From JBAYVY01 sp041674345 (GTDB lineage Bacteria; Planctomycetota; Phycisphaerae; Phycisphaerales; Zrk34), in assembly GCA_041674345.1 (NCBI GenBank), contig JBAYVY010000045.1:1-14627 (forward strand): a DNA stretch of 14,627 bases, written 5' to 3'. Below the pieces are notes generated by a model. That model was not told where the DNA came from and did not search any database. It was given only the letters and a program-made list of their open reading frames with translations. A program made the translations under genes and the position numbers. Below are positions 7,184-12,859 of the stretch, one piece after another (position 1 is the first letter of the stretch; every line of letters starts with the position of its first letter).

Positions 7184-8622
7184 GTGAAAGCGACAAGATG
7201 ACAGCGCGGATATTGATTGTGGACGATGACCCGATCGTGGCGGATTCGTTGGCGCAGTATGTGCGGACGCTGGGGCATGAGGCGGCGACGGCGGGGGACG
7301 GGGCGGAGGCGTTGGCGATGCTGCGCAACGCGGGGAAGGCGTATCATTTGGTGGTGAGCGACGTGAACATGCCGCGGATGGACGGGTTGGAATTGTTGAA
7401 GCAGATTCGCCGGTTTCACGAGGACGTGGTGGTGATCGTCATCACGGGGTACGGCACGATCGAGTCGGCGGTGGAGGCGGTGAAGCTGGGCGCGTTCGAC
7501 TATCTGACCAAGCCGATCGTGGATCAGGAGATCGAGGCGACGCTGACCAAGGCGTTGCGACAGCAGATGTTGTTGCGTGAGAACGTGACGTTGAAGGGGC
7601 AGTTGCATCAGCGAAACGGGATGCAGAACGTCATCACCGCGGACTACCGGATGCAGAAGCTGCTGGATTTGGCGGAGACGGTGGCGGAGAGCCGGACCAC
7701 GGTTTTGGTCAACGGGGAATCGGGCACGGGCAAGAGCATGATCGCCAAGGCGATTCACGAGGGGAGCGGGCGTCGGAGCAAGCCGTTCGTGACGATGGCG
7801 TGCGGGTCGATACCGGAGACGTTGCTGGAGAGCGAATTGTTCGGCCACAAGAAGGGGGCGTTCACAGGCGCGGACCGGGACAAGCCGGGCAAGCTGCTGG
7901 CGGCGGAGGGCGGGACGCTGTTCATTGACGAGATCAACTCGGCGACACCGGCGCTTCAGTTGAAGCTGTTGCGTGTGTTGCAGGAAAAGCAGTTTGAGCC
8001 GATCGGTTCGCACGACACGCTGACGGCGGATGTGCGGTTCATACTGGCGTCGAACGAATCGCTGGAGAAGCTGGTTCGGGAGGGGCGGTTCCGGGAGGAT
8101 TTGTTTTACCGGATCAATGTGGTGAGCATGGAGTTGCCGCCGCTGCGACAGCGGGAGAAGGATGTGCCGCTGCTGGCGGAGCATTTCATGCACAAGTATT
8201 GCCGGGAGACGGGGAAGGTGGTGACGGGGATCGCGGAGGAGGTGATGCACTTGTTGTTGCGTTATCAGTGGCCTGGCAACATTCGGGAGTTGGAGAACGC
8301 GATGGAGCGTGCGGTGGTGTTGACGCGTAAGCCGGTGATCGAGGTGGATGTATTGCCGGAGAAGGTTCGGTATCAGCAGCCCGACGGCTCGCCGGGGTTC
8401 AAGGAGCGGCGTCGGAGTTCGCAGGGGTGGTTGCCGGCGAACTGGACGCCGCAGCCGCTGAGCAAGGCGATGGAGGAGCCGGAGAAGCGCATCATCCTCG
8501 CGGCTCTGGAGGCCAATGAATGGAATCGCCAGAAAACGGCGGAGATATTGGATATCAACCGAACCACGCTTTACAAGAAAATCAAACAGTACGGATTGGA
8601 GGAACTGGCGGCGGGAGCGTGA
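7180..8622 (+). CDS. NtrC-family sigma-54-dependent response regulator
   Basis: Transcription activator of 480 aa with three domains. The receiver (about 9-125) has the acidic pocket DDD (15-17), phosphoacceptor D61 in SDVNMPRMDG, T89 and K111. The AAA+ domain (about 148-385) has Walker A GESGTGKS (179-186), the sigma-54 contact loop GAFTGA (226-231), Walker B TLFIDE (246-251), the arginine-finger region FREDLFYRINV and WPGNIRELENAMERA. The C-terminal Fis-type helix-turn-helix is NRQKTAEILDINRTTLYKKI (about 450-470). All key residues are present, so it should be active. It overlaps the kinase gene by 4 nt and the pair forms one signalling operon. Targets cannot be told; I did not find a clear -24/-12 promoter in the window. 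Confidence 0.95.
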   Translation: MSESDKMTARILIVDDDPIVADSLAQYVRTLGHEAATAGDGAEALAMLRNAGKAYHLVVSDVNMPRMDGLELLKQIRRFHEDVVVIVITGYGTIESAVEAVKLGAFDYLTKPIVDQEIEATLTKALRQQMLLRENVTLKGQLHQRNGMQNVITADYRMQKLLDLAETVAESRTTVLVNGESGTGKSMIAKAIHEGSGRRSKPFVTMACGSIPETLLESELFGHKKGAFTGADRDKPGKLLAAEGGTLFIDEINSATPALQLKLLRVLQEKQFEPIGSHDTLTADVRFILASNESLEKLVREGRFREDLFYRINVVSMELPPLRQREKDVPLLAEHFMHKYCRETGKVVTGIAEEVMHLLLRYQWPGNIRELENAMERAVVLTRKPVIEVDVLPEKVRYQQPDGSPGFKERRRSSQGWLPANWTPQPLSKAMEEPEKRIILAALEANEWNRQKTAEILDINRTTLYKKIKQYGLEELAAGA

Positions 8623-8671
8623 AGGGAATGGAACCTCCCGCCCCCTGAACACCGAATCCCGAACCCCAGCC

Positions 8672-8694
8672 CCCGCGAAATTCGGCTTTGCGGG
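8672..8694 (+). terminator. Candidate hairpin after the response regulator gene
   Basis: cccgc-g-aaa (8672-8680) can pair with ttt-gcggg (8687-8694) around a 6-nt loop, with one bulged base. There is no T-run after it, so intrinsic termination is doubtful. The surrounding spacer (8623-8776) is C-rich on its left half and low-complexity, like other repeats here. Confidence 0.3.
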
Positions 8695-8727
8695 CGAAGA
8701 ATGCTTCAACGGACGCGGTGGGTGTGA

Positions 8728-8733
8728 TATAGT
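8728..8733 (+). promoter_or_regulatory. Candidate -10 box of the zinc-ribbon gene
   Basis: TATAGT is preceded by TTCAAC (8705-8710) at a 17-nt spacing. The -35 match is poor (three of six). The predicted start of transcription is near 8740, giving a leader of about 37 nt that includes aggga at 8763-8767. Confidence 0.35.
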
Positions 8734-8776
8734 GAAATGACACTTCGTGCCGCAGTCGTGTCAGGGAATTGACGTG

Positions 8777-10375
8777 ATGAGGCCCATCGTGATGGAAACG
8801 CTTCAGATTCATTGTCCCAGTTGCGGGGTGCGGCTGGATGTGCCGGTGAACGCGGGCGGTCGGCCCGCGCGATGCCCCAAATGCAAGACGCGATTCCGTG
8901 TGCCCGAACCGCATGTCATGCTGGACGAGACGGTGACATGCTGGCTGAACCTGGACCAGATTCACAAGGAAGAGGATCGGGAGGAACAGTTCGACGAACA
9001 TCTGCTGACGCGGATGCAGGCGGAGGATGAGGCGGAAGGTGATGTGCCGGCGGAGCGCGCGGGGGATTGGGGATCGTCGGTGATCGCGCATGTGACGCCG
9101 GATGCGCCTTCGCCGGTGACACCGGCGGTGCCGGCGACACCGAGAAAGACGGAGACGATTCACAGTTCCAACGCCGCGGTTTATTCGCAAGCATCTCCGC
9201 CCCCGCCCCCGGAAGTAACCTGTAAAGCCCGCGATGATATCGCGGGTTCCCCGCCCCCGGAAGGGCAAGAGGAAGGCGTCAAGCCGCGGGATCGTGTGGT
9301 TCGGCGGGTGGTCCGGCGACAGAACAACGGCGAGACCAACAGCGCGAACGGGGCCGCGACGGGATGGGCGGGCGGCGCGATACCCAGAGGTGACTCGCGG
9401 CACATATTGCCGGCCGACCCGGAGATGAACCGGGTCAAACTTTATGTGCTGGGCGTGGGGGCATATGGTGTGCGATTCGGATTTTCGTGTCATTTGCTGG
9501 ATAACGCGGCGTTTCGCGCGTCGATGCCGATGCGAGGCGTGGTGTCGGGTGAAAGCGATGCGAGCAAGCTGATCGCGCGTCCGCTGGCGTGGGTGGACAA
9601 GGCAACGGGACATTTCACGAACCCCGGTGAGCTGGAGGCGAGATACGAGGTTCGTGTGAAGTTGAATCAGACGCCGGGCGAGGTGGTGGAGTCGATGAGG
9701 CCGATGGACGAGTTGCCGACGCCGTTCAATCTGCCGATGCCGTATTACGTGGGGCGGGAGGACACGGGGCAGGGGTCGTTGCATTGTGAGACGGTGGCGA
9801 CGCCGCACGGGATACAGTGCGAGGTGTCGATACCGTCGATCCGTTACGCGATGGACTGGCTGGGGCGGGTGAACGGGGTGTGCGGGCCGGAGTACCGGCA
9901 GTTGGAAACCGAGGCGATGAAGTTCGAGGCCGGTGCGTGGCGGACGATTCCGCAACAGGTGCGTCATCGGCTGGCGATCTGGTTTGAGTTTCAGGGGGAT
10001 GAGCAATTTCTCGCGTATTTCGGGGACAGCGATTTCGCCAAGTCGGATTTGGGCTTGGCGGGGTTGATCGTGACGACGCGCCGGATCGTGTGGTGCAAGT
10101 ATCATCATCATGGATCGGCGTCGATGGAAGAGACGGGATTGCTGACGGCGGTGGAACGCGGGCGATTCGCCGATTTGAATTATCGCGGCCCCGACGGATC
10201 ACGCCGGAAAATGGTGCGTTTGCGATGCGAGGATGTGGACGCGCTGGCGGACTTGCTGACGGAGCGTCAGGTGGCGATGGCGATGCAGATCGAGACCGCG
10301 CAGCGGGAGGAGGAACCGGGCGCGGGCGATTCCGGGGTGATCGGCGAAACGGGGCCGGAACAATCTTCCAAATAA
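8777..10375 (+). CDS. Zinc-ribbon protein of unknown function
   Basis: I do not recognise a characterised family. The product is 532 aa. Residues 10-43 form a zinc ribbon, CPSCG-(15)-RCPKC (C13, C16, C33, C36), of a type frequent at the N-terminus of planctomycete proteins. Residues about 75-215 are a Pro/Ala/Glu-rich, poorly structured linker with two CCCCCGGAAG copies (9206-9215, 9254-9263) and an 8-bp hairpin between them (9228-9246). A globular region follows; residues about 395-500 (QFLAYFGDSDFAKSDL, AGLIVTTRRIVWCKY) have the alternating hydrophobic pattern and TTRRIVW turn seen in bacterial PH-like domains, which I infer only tentatively. No signal peptide or membrane span is seen. The start at 8777 is supported by aggga 9 nt upstream; GTG at 8747 or 8774 is possible. 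Confidence 0.8.
   Translation: MRPIVMETLQIHCPSCGVRLDVPVNAGGRPARCPKCKTRFRVPEPHVMLDETVTCWLNLDQIHKEEDREEQFDEHLLTRMQAEDEAEGDVPAERAGDWGSSVIAHVTPDAPSPVTPAVPATPRKTETIHSSNAAVYSQASPPPPPEVTCKARDDIAGSPPPEGQEEGVKPRDRVVRRVVRRQNNGETNSANGAATGWAGGAIPRGDSRHILPADPEMNRVKLYVLGVGAYGVRFGFSCHLLDNAAFRASMPMRGVVSGESDASKLIARPLAWVDKATGHFTNPGELEARYEVRVKLNQTPGEVVESMRPMDELPTPFNLPMPYYVGREDTGQGSLHCETVATPHGIQCEVSIPSIRYAMDWLGRVNGVCGPEYRQLETEAMKFEAGAWRTIPQQVRHRLAIWFEFQGDEQFLAYFGDSDFAKSDLGLAGLIVTTRRIVWCKYHHHGSASMEETGLLTAVERGRFADLNYRGPDGSRRKMVRLRCEDVDALADLLTERQVAMAMQIETAQREEEPGAGDSGVIGETGPEQSSK
9199..9263 (+). repeat. Motif-hairpin-motif unit in the zinc-ribbon gene
   Basis: Two CCCCCGGAAG copies (9206-9215, preceded by an extra gccccc unit, and 9254-9263) bracket a near-perfect hairpin, cccgcgat (9228-9235), loop gat, atcgcggg (9239-9246). 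The unit translates as a Pro-rich linker segment, PPPPPEV to SPPPEGQ. Confidence 0.8.
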
Positions 10376-10400
10376 GCGAATGATGAAACTTATGAAAAAT

Positions 10401-10429
10401 ACCCCGGCGCGAATGCCGGTGTTTGGGGT
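10401..10429 (+). terminator. Candidate hairpin after the zinc-ribbon gene
   Basis: ccggc (10404-10408) and gccgg (10415-10419) flank a 6-nt loop, and outer acccc/ggggt bases may extend the structure. It lies about 25 nt after the stop codon. No T-run follows, so termination efficiency is uncertain. Confidence 0.4.
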
Positions 10430-10506
10430 TGCGCATAATTATTGAAAACCCCGTACCGGACGGGCGAACCCCCCGTGGGATGCGTCGTCGCCTCCGTTTT
10501 TCCGCT

Positions 10507-10551
10507 CGCGTTCATGGCTCCATTTTCGACGTGAATGGAGCCATGAACGCG
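10507..10551. repeat. Perfect 18-bp inverted repeat with 9-nt loop
   Basis: The arm 10507-10524 (cgcgttcatggctccatt) is the exact reverse complement of 10534-10551; the loop is 9 nt (ttcgacgtg). It lies about 130 nt after the zinc-ribbon gene and 180 nt before aat. Possible roles are a bidirectional terminator, an operator or an RNA-level element. A short t-run (gcggtttt) follows the right arm. Confidence 0.9.
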
Positions 10552-10703
10552 GCGGTTTTGAGCGATAAATTACGTGAAAAACGCAAGTGTGCCCGGTTGG
10601 ATGCCACGCCCTTGACCCGGCGGTCGGGGTCGTTCCGTGGTCCGAAACGGAGCGATTCGTTTATCCGTCGCCGAGCTGGGATGGCGCAATCGGCGCGGTC
10701 GGA

Positions 10704-10709
10704 TATAAT
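10704..10709 (+). promoter_or_regulatory. TATAAT box before aat
   Basis: Exact -10 consensus TATAAT at 10704-10709, with no good -35. Transcription would start near 10716, within a base or so of an in-frame GTG (10717) and 19 nt before the ATG at 10735. Confidence 0.45.
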
Positions 10710-10734
10710 GCGATTCGTGAATGATGCGGAATCC

Positions 10735-11451
10735 ATGTTGCGACTGACGCCGCGGCTGATGGTGGCCGCATATGCGCAGGGCGCGTTTCCCATGGCGGGG
10801 GGCCGGGCCGACGAGCGGATCGACTGGTACAGCCCGAACCCGCGGGCGATTTTGCCGCTGGATGGGTTCCATTGTCCGCGTTCGCTGGAGCGGCTGATGC
10901 GCCGGGGCGAGCATGAGATTCGGCATGACACGGCGTTCGCGCAAGTGATCGATGGATGTGCCGCCCCGCGCGACTCGCAGAAAGAGTCGTGGATCAACAC
11001 GGAGATTCGCCGGGTGTTCGTCGAACTGCATGAATTGGGACTGGCGCACAGCATCGAGGTTTGGCGAAACGGACAATTGATCGGCGGATTGTACGGATTG
11101 TCGCTGGGCGCGGCGTTTTTCGGCGAATCCATGTTTCATCCATCGAACACGCCGGGGGCGATGAATTGCCCCCGCCCCCGGAAGTTGGAGGACGGGGCTC
11201 GGGATGATGCGCGGTGGGTCGGCGTGGATGTATCGAAAGTGGCGCTGGCGGCGACGGTGGAACATTTGCGGCGATGCGGGTTTCGGTTGTTCGATGTGCA
11301 GTTTCAGAGCGAACATTTGCGGCGGCTGGGCGTGGTGGAAATATCGCGCGATGCGTATTTGACGAAGTTGGACGAAGCGTTGCGATGTGATGTCGGATGG
11401 GATCGGCCTACAATGGCGGACACGCGATCGTGGATGAAGGATTGTCGATGA
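10735..11451 (+). CDS. aat: Leucyl/phenylalanyl-tRNA-protein transferase with an insertion
   Basis: Transfers Leu or Phe from charged tRNA to N-terminal Lys or Arg of proteins, marking them for ClpS/ClpAP degradation; cytosolic. The product is 238 aa from this ATG. Family signatures are LTPRLMVAAYAQGAFPM, WYSPNPRAILPL, ESWIN, GLAHSIEVW, GGLYGLSLGAAFFGESMF and FDVQFQSEHLRRLG, which keeps the Asp-x-Gln pair and the Glu of GESMF used in catalysis. Between GESMFH and DVSKVAL there are about 28 extra residues, where normal members have four or five; the DNA there (11153-11184) is a hairpin plus CCCCCGGAAG. The conserved core fixes the start within 10708-10735; GTG 10717 is an alternative suited to a leaderless message. 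The stop overlaps the nitroreductase start (ATGA). Confidence 0.93.
   Translation: MLRLTPRLMVAAYAQGAFPMAGGRADERIDWYSPNPRAILPLDGFHCPRSLERLMRRGEHEIRHDTAFAQVIDGCAAPRDSQKESWINTEIRRVFVELHELGLAHSIEVWRNGQLIGGLYGLSLGAAFFGESMFHPSNTPGAMNCPRPRKLEDGARDDARWVGVDVSKVALAATVEHLRRCGFRLFDVQFQSEHLRRLGVVEISRDAYLTKLDEALRCDVGWDRPTMADTRSWMKDCR
11153..11184 (+). repeat. Palindrome plus CCCCCGGAAG inside aat
   Basis: cgggggc (11153-11159) pairs with gcccccg (11168-11174) around an 8-nt AT-rich loop, followed directly by CCCCCGGAAG (11175-11184). It encodes part of the extra segment of Aat (TPGAMNCPRPRK). The stem resembles the ileS palindrome at 4945-4970. Confidence 0.85.
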
Positions 11452-12149
11452 ATTACGAGCAATACGACGAATTGGCGAGGAGGCGGCGGGCGGTGAGGCA
11501 TTTCAAGGCGGATGCGTTGCCGGACGGTTTGCTGGAGCGGTTGGTGGCGACGGCGCAATGGGCGCCGAGCGGGTACAACCTTCAGCCGGCGCATTTCGTG
11601 GTGGTGACGGACCAGGCGGTGAAGCGGGCGTTGTGTGCCGCGTGCATGGGGCAGAAGCAGATCATCGAAGCGCCGGCGACGGTGGTGTTCACAGGTGATC
11701 GGCGGGTGGCGGGGGCGCATCTGGACCGGATGATCGCGCAGGAATACGCGGCGGGTTCGATGAGCGAAGGATATGAGAAGACGCTGCGGAAATACGTGCC
11801 GCTGGCGTTCGCAACGGGTCCGGCGGGATTGGGGTGGTTGTGGAAGGCGACGCTGCCGGCGGTGATGCGATGGTTTTCGCCGGTGCCGTCGCTGCCGGCG
11901 GTGCATCGCAATTACTGGCTGGCCAAGCAGGTGTCGCTGTGTGCGATGACGTTCATGCTGGCGGCGACGGCGGCGGGGCTGGGCACGTGTCCGATGGAGG
12001 GGTATGACGACCGTCGCGTTCGCAAGGTGTTGGGCATGACGGGGCGGCATCAGGTGGTGTTGGTGGTGCCGGTGGGATATGCGGCCGACCCGCCGGGGCC
12101 TCGCACGCGGTTGCCGCTGGACCAGGTGATGCACCGCGAACGTTTTTGA
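11448..12149 (+). CDS. Nitroreductase-family protein
   Basis: Predicted FMN-dependent NAD(P)H oxidoreductase; the natural substrate is unknown. The product is 233 aa. Family signatures are RRRAVRHFKADALPD near the N-terminus (FMN phosphate contact), APSGYNLQPAHFVVV (FMN and active site) and GLGTCPMEGYDDRRVRKVLG toward the C-terminus. The length suits a member of the family, with a Trp/Pro-rich middle (about 120-160). The ATG at 11448 is preceded by aagga (11437-11441) and overlaps the aat stop, so the two are probably co-translated; the functional link to aat is unclear. A TACAAT at 11409-11414 could be an internal promoter. Confidence 0.9.
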   Translation: MNYEQYDELARRRRAVRHFKADALPDGLLERLVATAQWAPSGYNLQPAHFVVVTDQAVKRALCAACMGQKQIIEAPATVVFTGDRRVAGAHLDRMIAQEYAAGSMSEGYEKTLRKYVPLAFATGPAGLGWLWKATLPAVMRWFSPVPSLPAVHRNYWLAKQVSLCAMTFMLAATAAGLGTCPMEGYDDRRVRKVLGMTGRHQVVLVVPVGYAADPPGPRTRLPLDQVMHRERF

Positions 12150-12191
12150 TTGGCCGTGACACCACCGGCCTGTCGGGGTATGCTGAACCCA

Positions 12192-12512
12192 ATGATACGC
12201 AAGTGTTGCATCACAAGGATCGCGGCGGGGCTGATGATGCTGGCGTCGGCCGGCGGATGCGAGGAGCAGGTGATCCGCAGGGACTACCGGCCGGTCACGG
12301 GGATGCCCGGCGGCAATTACGACTACCAGCCGGCGTCGCCCGATCCATCGCAGGATGGCGATTGGTGGGACGACTTGTTCAGTTCCGACGAGTCGGACCC
12401 GCCGGCGTCCGGTTCGCAGCCGGGGGAAACGCGCACGTTCAAGCCGGTGTGGAGCCAGTACGGCAATCCGGCCGCGACATCGGGTGGGGGCACGGACAGT
12501 TCATCGAAGTGA
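12192..12512 (+). CDS. Small predicted lipoprotein of unknown function
   Basis: I do not recognise a family. The product is 106 aa. The N-terminus has positive residues (MIRKCC, R9), a hydrophobic stretch (IAAGLMMLASAGG) and a candidate lipobox AGGC, so the mature chain would begin at the Cys near residue 24 and be lipid-anchored outside the cytoplasmic membrane. The rest is acidic and low-complexity, rich in Asp, Ser, Pro and Trp (DGDWWDDLFSSDESD), suggesting a disordered surface chain. The start could also be the ATG at 12180, four codons earlier. A TATGCT (12179-12184) ends 7 nt before the chosen ATG. It lies 42 nt after the nitroreductase and converges with the next gene. Confidence 0.6.
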   Translation: MIRKCCITRIAAGLMMLASAGGCEEQVIRRDYRPVTGMPGGNYDYQPASPDPSQDGDWWDDLFSSDESDPPASGSQPGETRTFKPVWSQYGNPAATSGGGTDSSSK

Positions 12513-12531
12513 GGAAATGAGCGGCGGGGGA

Positions 12532-12786
12532 TCAGCCGGCTTCAAAGAAGCGGGCGCTGGTGCCGTTGGGGGCGATTTGCGCCTGGACGGGGCGACCGCA
12601 GCGCGGGCACCGGCCTTGGTAGGCCGAGCCGTCGCGGTTGCGATAGATACGGCTGTAAACCGCGCAGCAGCGCCAATGCACCGCCAACCAGGGCCGGCCT
12701 CGTAGGGACTCGCCGGTCGCGCCGCGGTCGGCGTTGTCGGGATGCTTCAGCCCCGGAATGTCCAGAATGTAATCGCCTTTGCTCAC
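12532..12786 (-). CDS. Small CC/CPRC zinc-binding protein
   Basis: Function unknown. The product is 84 aa. Cys40-Cys41 and C60-PR-C63 form a probable zinc site, with RPWLAVHWRCCAVYSRIYRN and DGSAYQGRCPRCGRPVQ as the core; this pattern looks like a small protein I have met in planctomycetes, from memory rather than from any search. The start is GTG at 12786: an in-frame stop lies four codons upstream, and no ATG follows in the first 50 codons. It is the only gene I support on the minus strand, diverges from murD (73-nt gap) and converges with the lipoprotein (19-nt gap). No Shine-Dalgarno is seen. Confidence 0.72.
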   Translation of the reverse strand: MSKGDYILDIPGLKHPDNADRGATGESLRGRPWLAVHWRCCAVYSRIYRNRDGSAYQGRCPRCGRPVQAQIAPNGTSARFFEAG

Positions 12787-12859
12787 GGATGTTCATATCG
12801 GCTGTTTGATGCGGCGTGGTTAATTTCGCGCATCGTGGCGGGATCGCGAAGGTGGGAAT

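Larger units (their letters stand above)
10376..10734. other. Noncoding interval upstream of aat
   Basis: About 360 nt without a supported gene. A frame is open here as an upstream extension of aat but shows no family similarity. It holds a small hairpin next to the preceding stop, a perfect 18-bp stem and a TATAAT box, listed separately. The remainder shows no recognisable feature. Confidence 0.7.

Noticed and set aside
6862..8709. 615-codon minus-strand open frame opposite the kinase and regulator
   Set aside because: The opposite strand has complete domain motifs; the antisense product has no recognisable domain and is biased in composition.
8582..10111. 509-codon minus-strand open frame opposite the zinc-ribbon gene
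   Set aside because: Antisense shadow with Arg/His/Pro bias and no motif; the plus strand has the zinc ribbon and a Shine-Dalgarno.
10423..10734. N-terminal extension of aat
   Set aside because: Contains the 18-bp stem and the TATAAT box and has no Aat similarity before LTPRLMVAAYAQG.
12146..12520. Alternative plus-strand frame over the lipoprotein gene
   Set aside because: Gly/Arg-rich without signal or motif; the overlapping frame has a credible lipoprotein signal.
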